From Choanephora cucurbitarum (lineage: Eukaryota > Mucoromycota > Mucoromycetes > Mucorales > Choanephoraceae), in the NCBI GenBank assembly GCA_025331435.1, contig JAIWNI010000210.1, forward strand, positions 1 through 23,952: a DNA stretch of 23,952 bases. Reading direction: 5' to 3'. Positions 9,300 to 18,341 of this stretch are shown in pieces. The notes under the pieces are model-generated. The model saw nothing but the letters and a program-made list of their open reading frames with translations. It had not been told where the DNA came from and made no database searches. A program made the position numbers and the translations under genes. Within the stretch, counting starts at the first letter, position 1. Every line of letters starts with the position of its first letter.

Positions 9300-12200
9300 C
9301 TATTTAAGTTCCAAGAAAGCCTTGGAGCGTAAAATCTTTTTGTGAGCTGCATTAAGAACACTTCCTTCCACGAAAGCGACACTATTGAAGACTTCGTTCC
9401 AGTGAGCGCGCCAGATAGACTGTAGGATGGAACCCAAAATGTCATAAATAGACACTCGATCAGGCGATCGAAAGTTAAATAGATTTAGCTGAAGGGTTGA
9501 GAGTTGAACATATATTTGACCTTCCATAAAAGGGTTGTTGAAATAGCGCTGGAAGGAGGAGGACCACACGGACAATTTGCTAGAACAGGTAAAGAGCATG
9601 TGCTCGTCAGATTCGATATCGTGGCAGACTCGACAGCGATCAACCTCAACATCCCTCAACAAAGGACAGAGGCGAGCCCTACTTGATAATTGACGGTGAA
9701 TCAGGCGATACCACACATTGCGCACGTTGGACTGCATAGGAGCGTCGACAAATGCCTGCCACTGGCTAGCAGAAATGTGAGGAATAGGGCTTGAACTTGT
9801 TTCTGGCAGCAGATTACTGAGGATCATACGCCGAAATTGCTTCCTTTTGAGATTCATCAAGGGTATGTCATTATACTGCAGGCTATCAATGACAGGTTGA
9901 AGGTCTACTGGAGCCTCACAATTGCTGGAGTGCTGCATGTGATGGACTATGCTTGGATGTAGAGATACCTCACCTGTTGCCACTGCCCATCTAATCATGT
10001 TGAGGATCGAAGGAAATGGACAATCTTGGTTTGAGCGATAGACAATTTTCATATTGGTACTGTCAACTGCAAAAAAAGAATTTATCGTAGCTTGCTTCCA
10101 ATATGTCGAGAAACGAAAGGAAGAAGACGCTGGAGTCAAGGCTGCTTTAATCGGCAGAGCAAAGCATGTTGCTACTGTCAATTGGTGTTCAGGTGAAAAG
10201 GAACGAGAGCAGTTGTTCATTGCTTGAAAGAGTGGCACAAATGCATGCAGAGCTTGGTTGGTCTTTGTAGGTTGGGCTTCCGGAAAGAGTAATGGTAACT
10301 GGAAGTACGGGACCTTGCAAGCTGTTGACAACAAAAATGTTTAAAGAGAAAAGAGCCAATGTGCAATTTGGGGGAACTCATTTTCTGATAGCAGCGATTC
10401 TATATATCGCATTTGCAAAGTTTGCTGCTGTGCCCTTATATTGAGCAAAGCCACTCCTCCTCTTGATTTGGGTAAATATAGTACACGTTTTGCAATCTTT
10501 GGAAAGAAGCCATGAGTGATGAACTGGTAAGACATAGATTCTATTTGGTCCAAGATCCTAGATGGAAGTGTAGTAGTACGCAAAACATGCCACAGTTTGG
10601 AGAGAACCAAAACGTTAGCGATGTGTGCGCGGCCATAAATAGATATCTGTCTCTGCCTATGGATATCAAAGCTAGCCTTTATTTTTGCCAAAAGTTCTTG
10701 ACAAAAGATTTGCCTTTGATCCGTAGAGACCCAAAAAGGATAGCCCAAGTAACGTAAGTAGTTGGGAGAGTGAGAGTCAAACCAACGAAGTCCTGCCTCG
10801 TTTGTAACAAGGTGACGAATTGCAGAGGTCGAAGGAAGACTGCCTTGTAGTGGAAAGGCTACAGATTTGTTGTAGTTGACCAATGAGTTTGAAGCCGCAT
10901 TGTAGCCGGCTAGCAAAGCCTGAACTCCAGTAAACTCGTCAACAGAGTTGATGAAAATAATAACATCATCCGCATACGCCAATAGCTTAACCGGTGGAGG
11001 AGGTACAGCTGGAATGGAGTAAGAGGTGCTATTGGATTGACATACATATCCGGTTATCGCTTCGTTATGTAATATAGATAACAAAAAAGGCTCCAAGGCC
11101 AAATTGAAGAGGATGGGAGAGATGGCATCTCCTTGACGAAGACCTCGTTTTTGGACGATTGATCGAGAAAGAAAACCATTGACATTGACTACTATTTGTG
11201 TTTGCAAAGAAAAGTTGGCTAATAGTGTCAATGAAGGCATCGGGAAAACCAAATCTCTTAAGAATCTTAGACAAGTATTCAGGATGAATTCGATCATAGG
11301 CTTTATGTTGATCGAGCATAATGCCCAATCCAGGAGAGTTGGAGAGTTTGGCGTCATTCATGATCAAGCGTAGAGTTTGACCATGGTCACCAATATAGCG
11401 GCCGTGCATGAAACCTGCTTGAAAAGGGGATATTAGATCATCAGCAATCACCATTACCCGTTGGTTGAGCAATCGGGTGAAGATCTTGCAATCCGCATTG
11501 ATAAGAGAAATGGGCCTCCAGTTCGCAAGGTTGGACAGATCACCCGACTTAGGCAACAAAACGATACAAGTTTCCAGCCAAGAAGTGGGAAATCGTTGAT
11601 GTAGAATAGCGTCGTTGAAGACGGTAACAACCAAATCTTTACACGCGGGGTGATCAATAATAAGACGAAGGATTTCATATGGAAGTCCATCCCGACCAGG
11701 ACTGCTTTGCTTAGGCGACCGCCTTGCACCTTGAGCAATATCATCAAAAGCGAAAGGTTCTACCAAAGACTCTGCCTGTTGCGCATCCATCATCTTGTCA
11801 ATGTGGGTAAGTAGGTCATCGATACACCTATTGTCAATGGGCTCGGTAGAAAAGAGATTTTGACAGAAATCAGCAGCAGCATTTAATTTACTTTGAGGAT
11901 CAGTACAAATTACACCGGTATCTGGATGAACTAGGTGCAAAATGTGTCGACGGCGTTGTCGTGCTGTAGCTGTACGTTTGAGATATCCAGCCGATTTTTC
12001 ATTGTTGGCTAACCAACGTTTACCAGATTTCAATAGAGCAATCTCCGACAATTCCTTCTGTAATAGAGCTAATTCTTTCTCGATTGGTTCAACAAAGAGA
12101 TCCAAGAGCTCAGAACCAGCGTAATTGCGATAGCAGCTATTACGTTCACTTTGAAGAACTCGAATGCGGTCGTCCCGCCAGTGGGAGCGAAAACGACAAA

Positions 12201-13164
12201 AGTTCCTTGTCAACTTGGCTACCAACTTTTTTAGGCGGTCCCAATGTTGCTGAGGCGAAAAAGTTGTGGCTGCCAAATGGCGAGTAGCATACGATTCAAT
12301 ACCCGAGTTGATTTTGTGGATATAAGAAGGAATACGAACCAAATTGGGATTTGCTCGCCATAGTCCTTTACCCAATAAAGACAAGCCGACGGAATATTGA
12401 ATGGATAGCAGGGCATGATCTGTCCATCGACGGTTGAGGTACAACACATCGCCATCAATTGTGTTATGTCGAATCAAAGGACTGGCAAACATGTAATCAA
12501 TACAGGTATGCACAGCTTGTGTACTCTTAAAAGTCGGGTAGTAAGGATCTGAAGAAGCTGGATCATTCAGGCAGTCAACAAGCCTGGATCCGAACAGCTG
12601 TAGTAAATCGTGGGGTTGAGCTCCTCTGCGTGTATGGTGGTTACTATTTTGATCAAAGCAATAATTGAAATCGCCGCCAACAAACAAGTAATCCAAGAGA
12701 TCAGGAAATTCAGATTCTAAGGCATATAGTGTACTGATCATATTTTGGAAAAATTCATTCATTATTGCATCAGTGCTAACTGGGGCGTACAAGTTGAGAA
12801 TATAAATGGGATGGAAGGAGGGCATATCGGGCATGGTAACAGATGCGAGTATAAACCGACCATCAGCTGCTTGTTTCAAGACTTTCATGTCCAAAGCGGG
12901 GCGTAGATTGACTATACCGCAATGAGCAGTCCAGATGGCTTGATGAACTTGTAACTGTAGATTGAGATTGTGTGTAGTAGAATCAAAGGAGTGTGATGGA
13001 ATAGCTGTTTCTTGAAAGAGTAACAGGCTACATTTGAGAGAACGAAGATATCTTAAAAATTCAGAAGTAGAAGAGCGATCAGAGATTTTATAAATAGTTC
13101 GACAATTGAGAGAACCAATCTTTAAATGACAAGTTCTCTCCTCTGAATAATTGTCACTATTCAT
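9300..13164 (-). pseudogene. LINE ORF2: endonuclease and reverse transcriptase, recently broken
   Basis: About 1,287 codons. The N-terminal AP endonuclease domain has GSLNC (Asn20), LFQET (Glu52), GGDFN (12664-12690), CIDYMFAS and WTDHALLS (about 12412-12427). It would nick target DNA. The reverse transcriptase follows with NWRPISLINADCK, FQAGFMHGR, the catalytic Asp of LDQHKAYDRI (11311-11313), GLRQGDAISPILFN and the catalytic YADD (10965-10976). It copies the RNA from the nicked end (target-primed reverse transcription). A C-terminal CX2CX7HX4C finger (CRVCHDIESDEHMLFTC) is present. Two lesions are seen: a one-base frameshift near 11190-11200, between FFANTN and IVVNVNGF, and a TAA at 10341-10343 with the same frame continuing after it. 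No RNase H domain was recognised. Confidence 0.93.
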
Positions 13165-13166
13165 AA

Positions 13167-14432
13167 TTAGAGATTATAGCGCTCAGGACGCTTAGTAAGA
13201 CGTCCGGAGCGAGTGCGATGAGTTGCCTCACCTGAAGAAGGAGAACCTGTATCTAATGAAGATTGAACAGGCGAATTATCAGTATCAGTCATGTTCGTAT
13301 CTTCATCAGAAGAAGATAAAGCGACCAATTCAGTATCCATCTGATTACTGTTATCCGCAATAGGCTCCTCTACAGCACTGATTGGGTGTTGTTGTACAGA
13401 CTCTTCAGTTTCCATCATAATCTCAGGAGACTCAGAAGGGGGAGACCGTTGATCAGAAGAGGATGAAACCTCGTCAATGGCTTTGGTAGAGCAGGTAGGT
13501 GATGCATTAGAAGAAGGGAGAAAGGCATCCAAAGTGATGCGAGAAGGGCCAGTGGAATCGTCCTGACGAGAACGCTTCTTATTCGTATTCCAAGATGCTT
13601 GAGGACACTTGGCACGCAGGTGTTCGTAGCTCCGACAAATAAAACAGGCCTTACGACGGAGATTCAATTTAGGACAATTGGCTTTCAAATGGTCGTCTGC
13701 ATGACAATAAGCACACACAGGCTTCATATTTTTCCAGCTCAAACGGAGCGAATGATCCTTCTCCCAGGAAGGGATTTGGGAGGATAAAGGCAAAAATTGC
13801 TTAGTCTTATCCCGATTGAGGGTGACAAAGCCTCGTCCATTGAACCAATGACCATCCTCAATATATCGTAGTCCAATTTCAAGAATATCCCCATATTGGG
13901 ACAGAAGATCAATAAGCTTAGGCTTCAAAATTGCCTCCTGCTCATGAGGGATTTCAGCAATACCAATGCGAACAACGTTAGCGTTAGAGTCCAAAGTTCG
14001 ACTAACTTGCAATGGTTGATCTTGAATCACGAAAGGTTTTAAGAGAGCCTGATCTCGCTCATCTGCAGTTGGAAAGTTGATCTCAACAAATCGTTGACGA
14101 CCCACTCTACGCTCTCTGAGGCCAATACCACTCGGGAATTGGTCTCGCAGGATACAATTAAGGCTTTTGTTCTGAAAATCAAGGCCAGTCAAAGGAGCCA
14201 AATCGATAGCAATCGAAAAGCGATCCTTGGATTCAACAAAAACAGTGTTACTGTGAGCTGTATCAACTTCAAAAGGAGAACGTTGAAACGATCGCAGTCG
14301 CTGAGCCCAAGTAGCGACTTGGAAGGATTCATGGTTGGGGTTGTGGATGGAAGATTGCGTACCATTCCCTTGGGATATGGCAGCATCTTCACCAGAAAAT
14401 TTTTGGTTCTGAATTTTATTGGAAAGAGCCAT
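13167..14432 (-). CDS. LINE ORF1: zinc-knuckle nucleic-acid-binding protein
   Basis: An intact 421-residue frame from the ATG at 14432-14430 to the TAA at 13167-13169. Residues about 150-235 resemble an RRM-like fold (VVRIGIAEIP through NGRGFVTLN). Two perfect CX2CX4HX4C knuckles follow: C240, C243, H248, C253 and C263, C266, H271, C276. After a basic patch (KKRSR), the tail (about 320-405) is rich in Ser, Asp and Glu, and the end is basic (RTRSGRLTKRPERYNL). Such proteins bind and package LINE RNA. The ORF2 start lies two bases after the stop. Upstream, the same frame continues open into the Helitron Rep fragment (to about 14561), so a fused start is possible. The ATG at 14432 is chosen because it is the first base triplet of the element. 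Confidence 0.9.
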   Translation of the reverse strand: MALSNKIQNQKFSGEDAAISQGNGTQSSIHNPNHESFQVATWAQRLRSFQRSPFEVDTAHSNTVFVESKDRFSIAIDLAPLTGLDFQNKSLNCILRDQFPSGIGLRERRVGRQRFVEINFPTADERDQALLKPFVIQDQPLQVSRTLDSNANVVRIGIAEIPHEQEAILKPKLIDLLSQYGDILEIGLRYIEDGHWFNGRGFVTLNRDKTKQFLPLSSQIPSWEKDHSLRLSWKNMKPVCAYCHADDHLKANCPKLNLRRKACFICRSYEHLRAKCPQASWNTNKKRSRQDDSTGPSRITLDAFLPSSNASPTCSTKAIDEVSSSSDQRSPPSESPEIMMETEESVQQHPISAVEEPIADNSNQMDTELVALSSSDEDTNMTDTDNSPVQSSLDTGSPSSGEATHRTRSGRLTKRPERYNL

Positions 14433-14433
14433 G

Positions 14434-14450
14434 TCTGTCCAAGTTGGATT
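14434..14450. repeat. target-site duplication of the LINE (5' side)
   Basis: A 17-bp copy identical to 9186-9202. It borders the 5' end of the LINE directly: on the minus strand the duplication is followed by C and then the ORF1 ATG. Confidence 0.95.
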
Positions 14451-16006
14451 GCAGGTTACAGTAATGAAAAGATCTGGTTTACCGAAGCGACGAACAATGC
14501 TCATAGCATCTTGGTAGTTCTGATGCATGGGTCTTGGACCGCCAACAAAAGAAGAATGCAAAATGATTCGTTGACCCAGTTACTCCAAAGAAGTTGCACC
14601 GTCATTACTATTTAATGCTCCTATAAACCTTGATACAATTCAGATCGTAATTGGTTTTGATGGTGTCGAATGAAACACAATCGACCTTACTCCAATTTTG
14701 CATACATGTCAACAATATACTGATGGAACAGTTTACCAAAAAGGTGATGAAGGTTTCCCGTATTGGGTCTAACCATTAATCGAGAGCTATAGTATGACAT
14801 AGCCGATATTTTGTTCTATGGCTCAACAATACTTCTCGTCTCAATGTTCCATGCAGCAGTTCCTTCTGGATGCAGCAAGACGTAATGCAAAGAGTCATAG
14901 AACTGATTAGTTTCACTTATTTTTGAAAGAGATCCATCACCTTTCAAATGAACAACTACATCTCGGTTTGTAGTAGCCTCGTTATTGGAAGATCCTTCAC
15001 TACCAACAATAATGACCCCGATCTCAGAATCCCCAGTAGGCCTGTTGTATCTTCTTCTATCAGGCAAACCTTCAGCACAAAAGATCATCTTGACTCCATT
15101 CAATCCATTTATGACATTGTTATTGTTGTGTTGTTCTTCAGCAATTTGGAGCATATTTTTATACAACTCAACAAATGAGTTCATAGTATGCATCAAGTCT
15201 TGAAACTGTCTTAAAGTATCCAAATTCATATCAGAAAAATTGGACGCTCTGTTCTGAAGCTCATTGGCCAAATCGTGAATATAAATTTGAGCAAACTTGG
15301 GTGCTACTCCATTCTCAGGGAGAGCAGATCCAATCAAATGGTAGGGACTGCCTTGAATGCGAAAGGTTTAGTTACCAGATCTCATGTTTGTAAGACTCAA
15401 ATCAAGTTTTACACCCAATGAAGCAAAACTGTGAAAACTGTTGTATGATCTGATGTTCTCCTTGAACTCAATTAACTGTTGGTCTCTTCCAGTCAACAAA
15501 GAAGCTAAAACTTGTGGTGTTGCACTTAATGGTTCAAGAATAGCTGATCCGCTACAACAACATAATTGAAATTGTGGGCGAATCTTACTTGAATGTGAAG
15601 TTCGCTCCTCAATCCACATAAGAGCATTGCATTTAGAGCAAACTATATTCATCTGACCTAAATCGTCTCTCTCATTCGGAACCCTAGTTGGGTCTCGAGC
15701 TGTCATATGTCTGGTGTGATTATAAAAAGGACATCTACGACTTGTTTTGCGGCGATGAGTTGAGCTGCTACAGGAGTTACAAACGAATTGGTGGGAGACG
15801 CTTGTAGGGACTTCTTCAGCCTCGTCTTCTACGTGTTGAACAGACGTAACAATGTTAGGATTGTTGGGACAAGAATAGTGGGGGTTGAAGTGATGACCCT
15901 CTTGTCCACAGCTGACGCAAGTGTGTGGGACATTAGCATCACAGTCGCGATGAGTGCGGCGTACATGACTAGGCTTGTTACGATGAGGACAAATTCTTTC
16001 AGTCAT
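14451..16006 (-). pseudogene. Helitron Rep/helicase, N-terminal third
   Basis: It starts at the ATG at 16006. The first 140 residues or so are Cys/His-rich: CPHRNK, a knuckle-like CVSCGQEGHHFNPHYSC, then CNSCSS and CSKCNALMWIEER, the last typical of Helitron proteins. Then come TFRIQGSPYHLIGSALPENG, KFAQIYIHD, YYSSRLMVR and LFHQYIVDMYAKLE, and finally SFVGGPRPMHQNYQDAM and GKPDLFITVTCNPTWT, where the LINE interrupts it. Stops in the main frame are at 15368-15370, 14816-14818, 14687-14689 and 14621-14623. A frameshift between about 14582 and 14640 places the last part in the frame that continues beyond the LINE, with one more TAA at 14580-14582. Start choice: first ATG before the zinc-rich block. 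Confidence 0.92.
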
Positions 16007-16212
16007 TTCGTTTTTTTTTGTATTCTATGCCAAGGGGGCAAAAGCTAGATAAATAGCTACACGGAATGACTATCCTCAAACCTATTTGTTTGTGCTTGAA
16101 ATATTAAAACGTTAGGTGGAGCCAAAAATCAGGTCCAAAAAGATATATATTAATTATTGTGACTGCGAACAGTAACTTTTTAGAGGGCACCATTGTTTTA
16201 AATATATAGAGA

Positions 16213-16838
16213 TTATGTGGTTTTATAATTACAGCTGAACGCATTTTTTGAAGCTTGCGAACGGTCTTCTTAGCATAAAGTTCGTCCATTGGCAACATGT
16301 TTAGCTTGTGAGCCTTCACCAGAATATCGAACACATTTCGAATACGCTCATCGATAGCTACGACTACACTGTGATCTAGGCGTTGATCAAGAGCTATTCT
16401 TGCGCTGTCTTTGAACCTGTTGGCGGCCAGTTCAAAAACCTTTTCATGTACATGAAAGTTGTACTTGGTTTGGTCACCATCTGCTATGATGACTGGTTTG
16501 AAAAGCAAAGAATGGGTGAGGTCGAATACATACCCAGCAGCCTCTGCTTCGTCAATGGTATCGCGGATGTATCCTCATCAACAGACACAATCAGATTAAT
16601 CATAATGGATACCGCCAAATCAAAAAAAAACTCACTTACACTAATTGTCGCACTTCTATGATTCACTCTTCTGCGAGCACGAGATACAGGAGCAGCAGGA
16701 AGAAAGGTTTCAACTGCACTCAAACAAGACTCAAGGTTGAGCATGCGTGCTTCGTAGACACGATTGGTAGGGCTCGGCAGAACGAATGACACGAGGGCGA
16801 GAGGAGGAAGCAGAACCTTGAGGAATTTGGCGATCCAT
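16213..16838 (-). pseudogene. 5' part of an unrecognised gene, possibly split by the Helitron
   Basis: From the ATG at 16838 the frame reads MDRQIPQGSASSSRPRVIR. It then needs a one-base frame change near 16760 to continue with VYEARMLNLESCLSAVE and VSRARRRVNHRSATIS. A GTAAGT donor at 16639 and an AG at 16574 define a 66-nt intron-like segment. After it, the best frame reads RDTIDEAEAAGYVFDLTHSL, IIADGDQTKYNFHVHEKVFE, LDQRLDHSVVVAIDER and LQKMRSAVIIKPHN, up to the candidate Helitron end at 16212. The open frame runs on to 16104, but its composition becomes AT-rich and unlike the rest. The intron joint also seems to need a frame change or a later acceptor, so the gene is probably broken. The family is not recognised. 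It could instead be an accessory ORF of the Helitron. Confidence 0.45.
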
Positions 16839-16886
16839 TATAGAGAAATAAGTGTTGATGAGTTGGGTTTGCCTCTCAAAGTCTTG

Positions 16887-16894
16887 TATTTATA
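16887..16894 (-). promoter_or_regulatory. TATA-like box of the minus-strand gene
   Basis: TATAAATA on the minus strand lies about 49 bp upstream of the ATG at 16838. It is the same sequence and nearly the same spacing as the box before the transposase gene at 748, which supports a real start at 16838. Confidence 0.45.
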
Positions 16895-17245
16895 TTTTTC
16901 AGGTACATTTTCCGTACTTTATACTGAGTTGAATTGAATGTCTTCCGCTCTCTTTTTAGTTAAGGAAACGAATTTCCATTGGTTAAGATATTTTTTCGGC
17001 GATTAGAAATAAGCCGATTCAACTTGAAACATTTCTTGATCCTTTTTTTCCCTTTTCCTTTCTTCCTTCGTATTTGTAAATGACATATAAACATTACCTA
17101 TTTGGGTAATATTTGAAAAAAGTTTTTTTATGATATCCAAGGTAATTATTATTAGTATACTATTGTTCTTATACTCATTGCTTTCTTGTTATAAGCTTAA
17201 TAGAATGCGCACCACTACTACTGGGATGTTGTATCTGGCATAGTA
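16895..17245. other. gene-free AT-rich stretch
   Basis: No coding region is seen. There is a pyrimidine run at about 17041-17070 and a short perfect hairpin, ATTACC-TATTTG-GGGTAAT-like, near 17094-17110. It may contain divergent promoters for the minus-strand gene and the spliced-looking unit to the right. Confidence 0.4.
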
Positions 17246-17660
17246 ATGGCTTCAGGTAAGCGTAATGTAATCCAATATACATCAAAATTTCTAATCAACC
17301 CATATAGCTTCTTGTCTCATAAGTACTGCTGCCTGGTTTTTGTTTAAACGGAATTTTTTTTATGTGTAAGTGTTTAAATGCTATCTATACAATTCGTCAT
17401 GATTAATCTGACATTTCTCCTTAAGCCTAATAGCTTGCTTGTGATGTCTGGCTTCCCTGGACAAGAGTCTTAGACTTCTTATTGACGTAAGTGAAGAATG
17501 GCTTTCATTATTCTGCTTCAGATTGACTAAATTCTTTTTATTTTCTCGTTTTAACAGTGTCTAACTTTGCCAACGCTTTTGCTATCTTTCTGTGTGTCAA
17601 ACAAACGTTCTGTCATAGTTCTACCCTACTACAACTACAGTTACACTCCTAGCACTATTG
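17246..17660 (+). other. series of three intron-like segments; possible spliced noncoding RNA or micro-gene
   Basis: Three consecutive GT-AG segments lie on the plus strand. 17256-17307 (52 nt) has a GTAAGC donor, CTAATC branch and ATATAG acceptor. 17366-17425 (60 nt) has a GTAAGT donor, CTGAC branch and TTAAG acceptor. 17487-17557 (71 nt) has a GTAAGT donor, TGACTAA branch and TTTTAACAG acceptor. The exons between are 58 and 61 nt. Starting at the ATG at 17246, the spliced message encodes only about 28 hydrophobic residues before a stop in the third exon. So this is a micro-ORF, a noncoding RNA or a decayed gene. All signals are by eye. Confidence 0.3.
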
Positions 17661-17699
17661 TCTCGTTAAATGATGATTAATTTTGACTGTATATTAGGC

Positions 17700-17940
17700 C
17701 TAGTATTTCCTGCTATTTAGCACGCATGCCCTGCCATTTTGTCTGCCTGCCCTGCTAATTCTGTCCAGTGTTTTCTGCTAACTTGCCCTAGGATTTGCTG
17801 TTATTTTGCTTTCATTTCGTGCTGATTTCGCCTGGATTTTTGATAATTTAAGCCTGATTTTTCCTGTATCATTAGCCCGAATCCCTAGTATAGTACGCCT
17901 GATTTCCCCTAGTTTTCCAAGCGATGCCCCCCGCATTTCC
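17700..17940. repeat. degenerate T/C-rich short-period repeat
   Basis: A loose unit of about 10-12 bp, such as GCCTGCTATTT, recurs many times with variants (CCTGCCATTTT, TGCTGATTTCG, GCCTGGATTTT, GCCTGATTTTT, GCCTGATTTCC). Spacing is irregular. The plus strand is low in A through most of it. No coding potential is seen. Confidence 0.5.
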
Positions 17941-18235
17941 ACTCAAAATAAGCCCCGTTTTTATAGCTAGAATACATTTTTATAAATAAAAGCCACTATT
18001 ATAAGCCTTTAAACATATACAAATGACCCAAAGAAACATCCATAATTTAATGACGAATACAAAATGTAACCCAATAATAAAGAGAAACAATTGCGAAATC
18101 AGCAGAAGCTAGTCCAATAGTGAAGAGGTATAGAGAGGTAAAAAAGTTAGAATACGCAAAACGTATGGATGTTTATTTGAAAGTAAACCCAATTATGTAG
18201 CTAGAAGCTCTACGGGAGACCTCAAGTGAACCGTA

Positions 18236-18341
18236 ACATCTCCCGTTTTACGGGAGGGGCGACATGACCCGTTTACGGGAGATTTTCGAGAGACATAACC
18301 CTCCCATACCACTCCCGTAAAATTTGGGCTATGGGAGATGT
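18236..18341. repeat. fold-back element with CTCCCG/CGGGAG arms
   Basis: ACATCTCCC (18236-18244) pairs exactly with GGGAGATGT (18333-18341), and TTTTACGGGAG (18246-18256) with CTCCCGTAAAA (18312-18322). The left arm alone also folds: CTCCCGT (18240-18246) and ACGGGAG (18250-18256) around TTT. Further CGGGAG copies are at 18213-18218 and about 18276-18281. It is GC-richer than its surroundings. It may be a small palindromic or MITE-like element, but no target duplication was identified. Confidence 0.65.

Larger units (their letters stand above)
9203..14433 (-). mobile_element. LINE (APE-type non-LTR retrotransposon), nearly full length
   Basis: This 5.2-kb element has two ORFs, a short 3' untranslated region, a poly-A tail and a perfect 17-bp target-site duplication. 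It sits in the Rep gene of a Helitron, in the same orientation. ORF1 is a CCHC zinc-knuckle protein. ORF2 has an N-terminal AP endonuclease, a reverse transcriptase and a C-terminal CCHC zinc finger. That is the L1/Tad-like plan found in fungi. The element starts essentially at the ORF1 ATG (14432-14430), so it has no visible 5' untranslated region. It may belong with the LINE1-like elements described from Mucoromycotina pericentromeres, but this could not be tested. Confidence 0.95.
5660..16212 (-). mobile_element. Helitron (rolling-circle transposon), decayed, with nested LINE
   Basis: A single Rep/helicase gene on the minus strand runs from 16006 to 6077, interrupted by the LINE at 9203-14433. 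Order is N-terminal zinc-rich region, Helitron-like N domain, HUH Rep, then a Pif1-type helicase, which is the standard Helitron layout. Without the LINE and one duplication copy, the element would be about 5.3 kb, a normal autonomous size. A candidate 5' end is TCTCTATATATT at 16212, preceded by A, which matches the usual TC start inserted after A. The 3' end lies between the helicase stop and about 5650, but no clean CTRR followed by T was found, so both ends given are estimates. Confidence 0.75.

Noticed and set aside
11065..11200. Alternative ORF2 ending at 11065
   Set aside because: Reverse transcriptase motifs continue in another frame (GLRQGDAISP, YADD), so the residues after about 11190 in the first frame are out-of-frame sequence beyond a frameshift.
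11179..14615. Plus-strand ORFs opposite the LINE (such as 14094-14615)
   Set aside because: They are antisense shadows of the LINE and Helitron coding frames and show no domain of their own.
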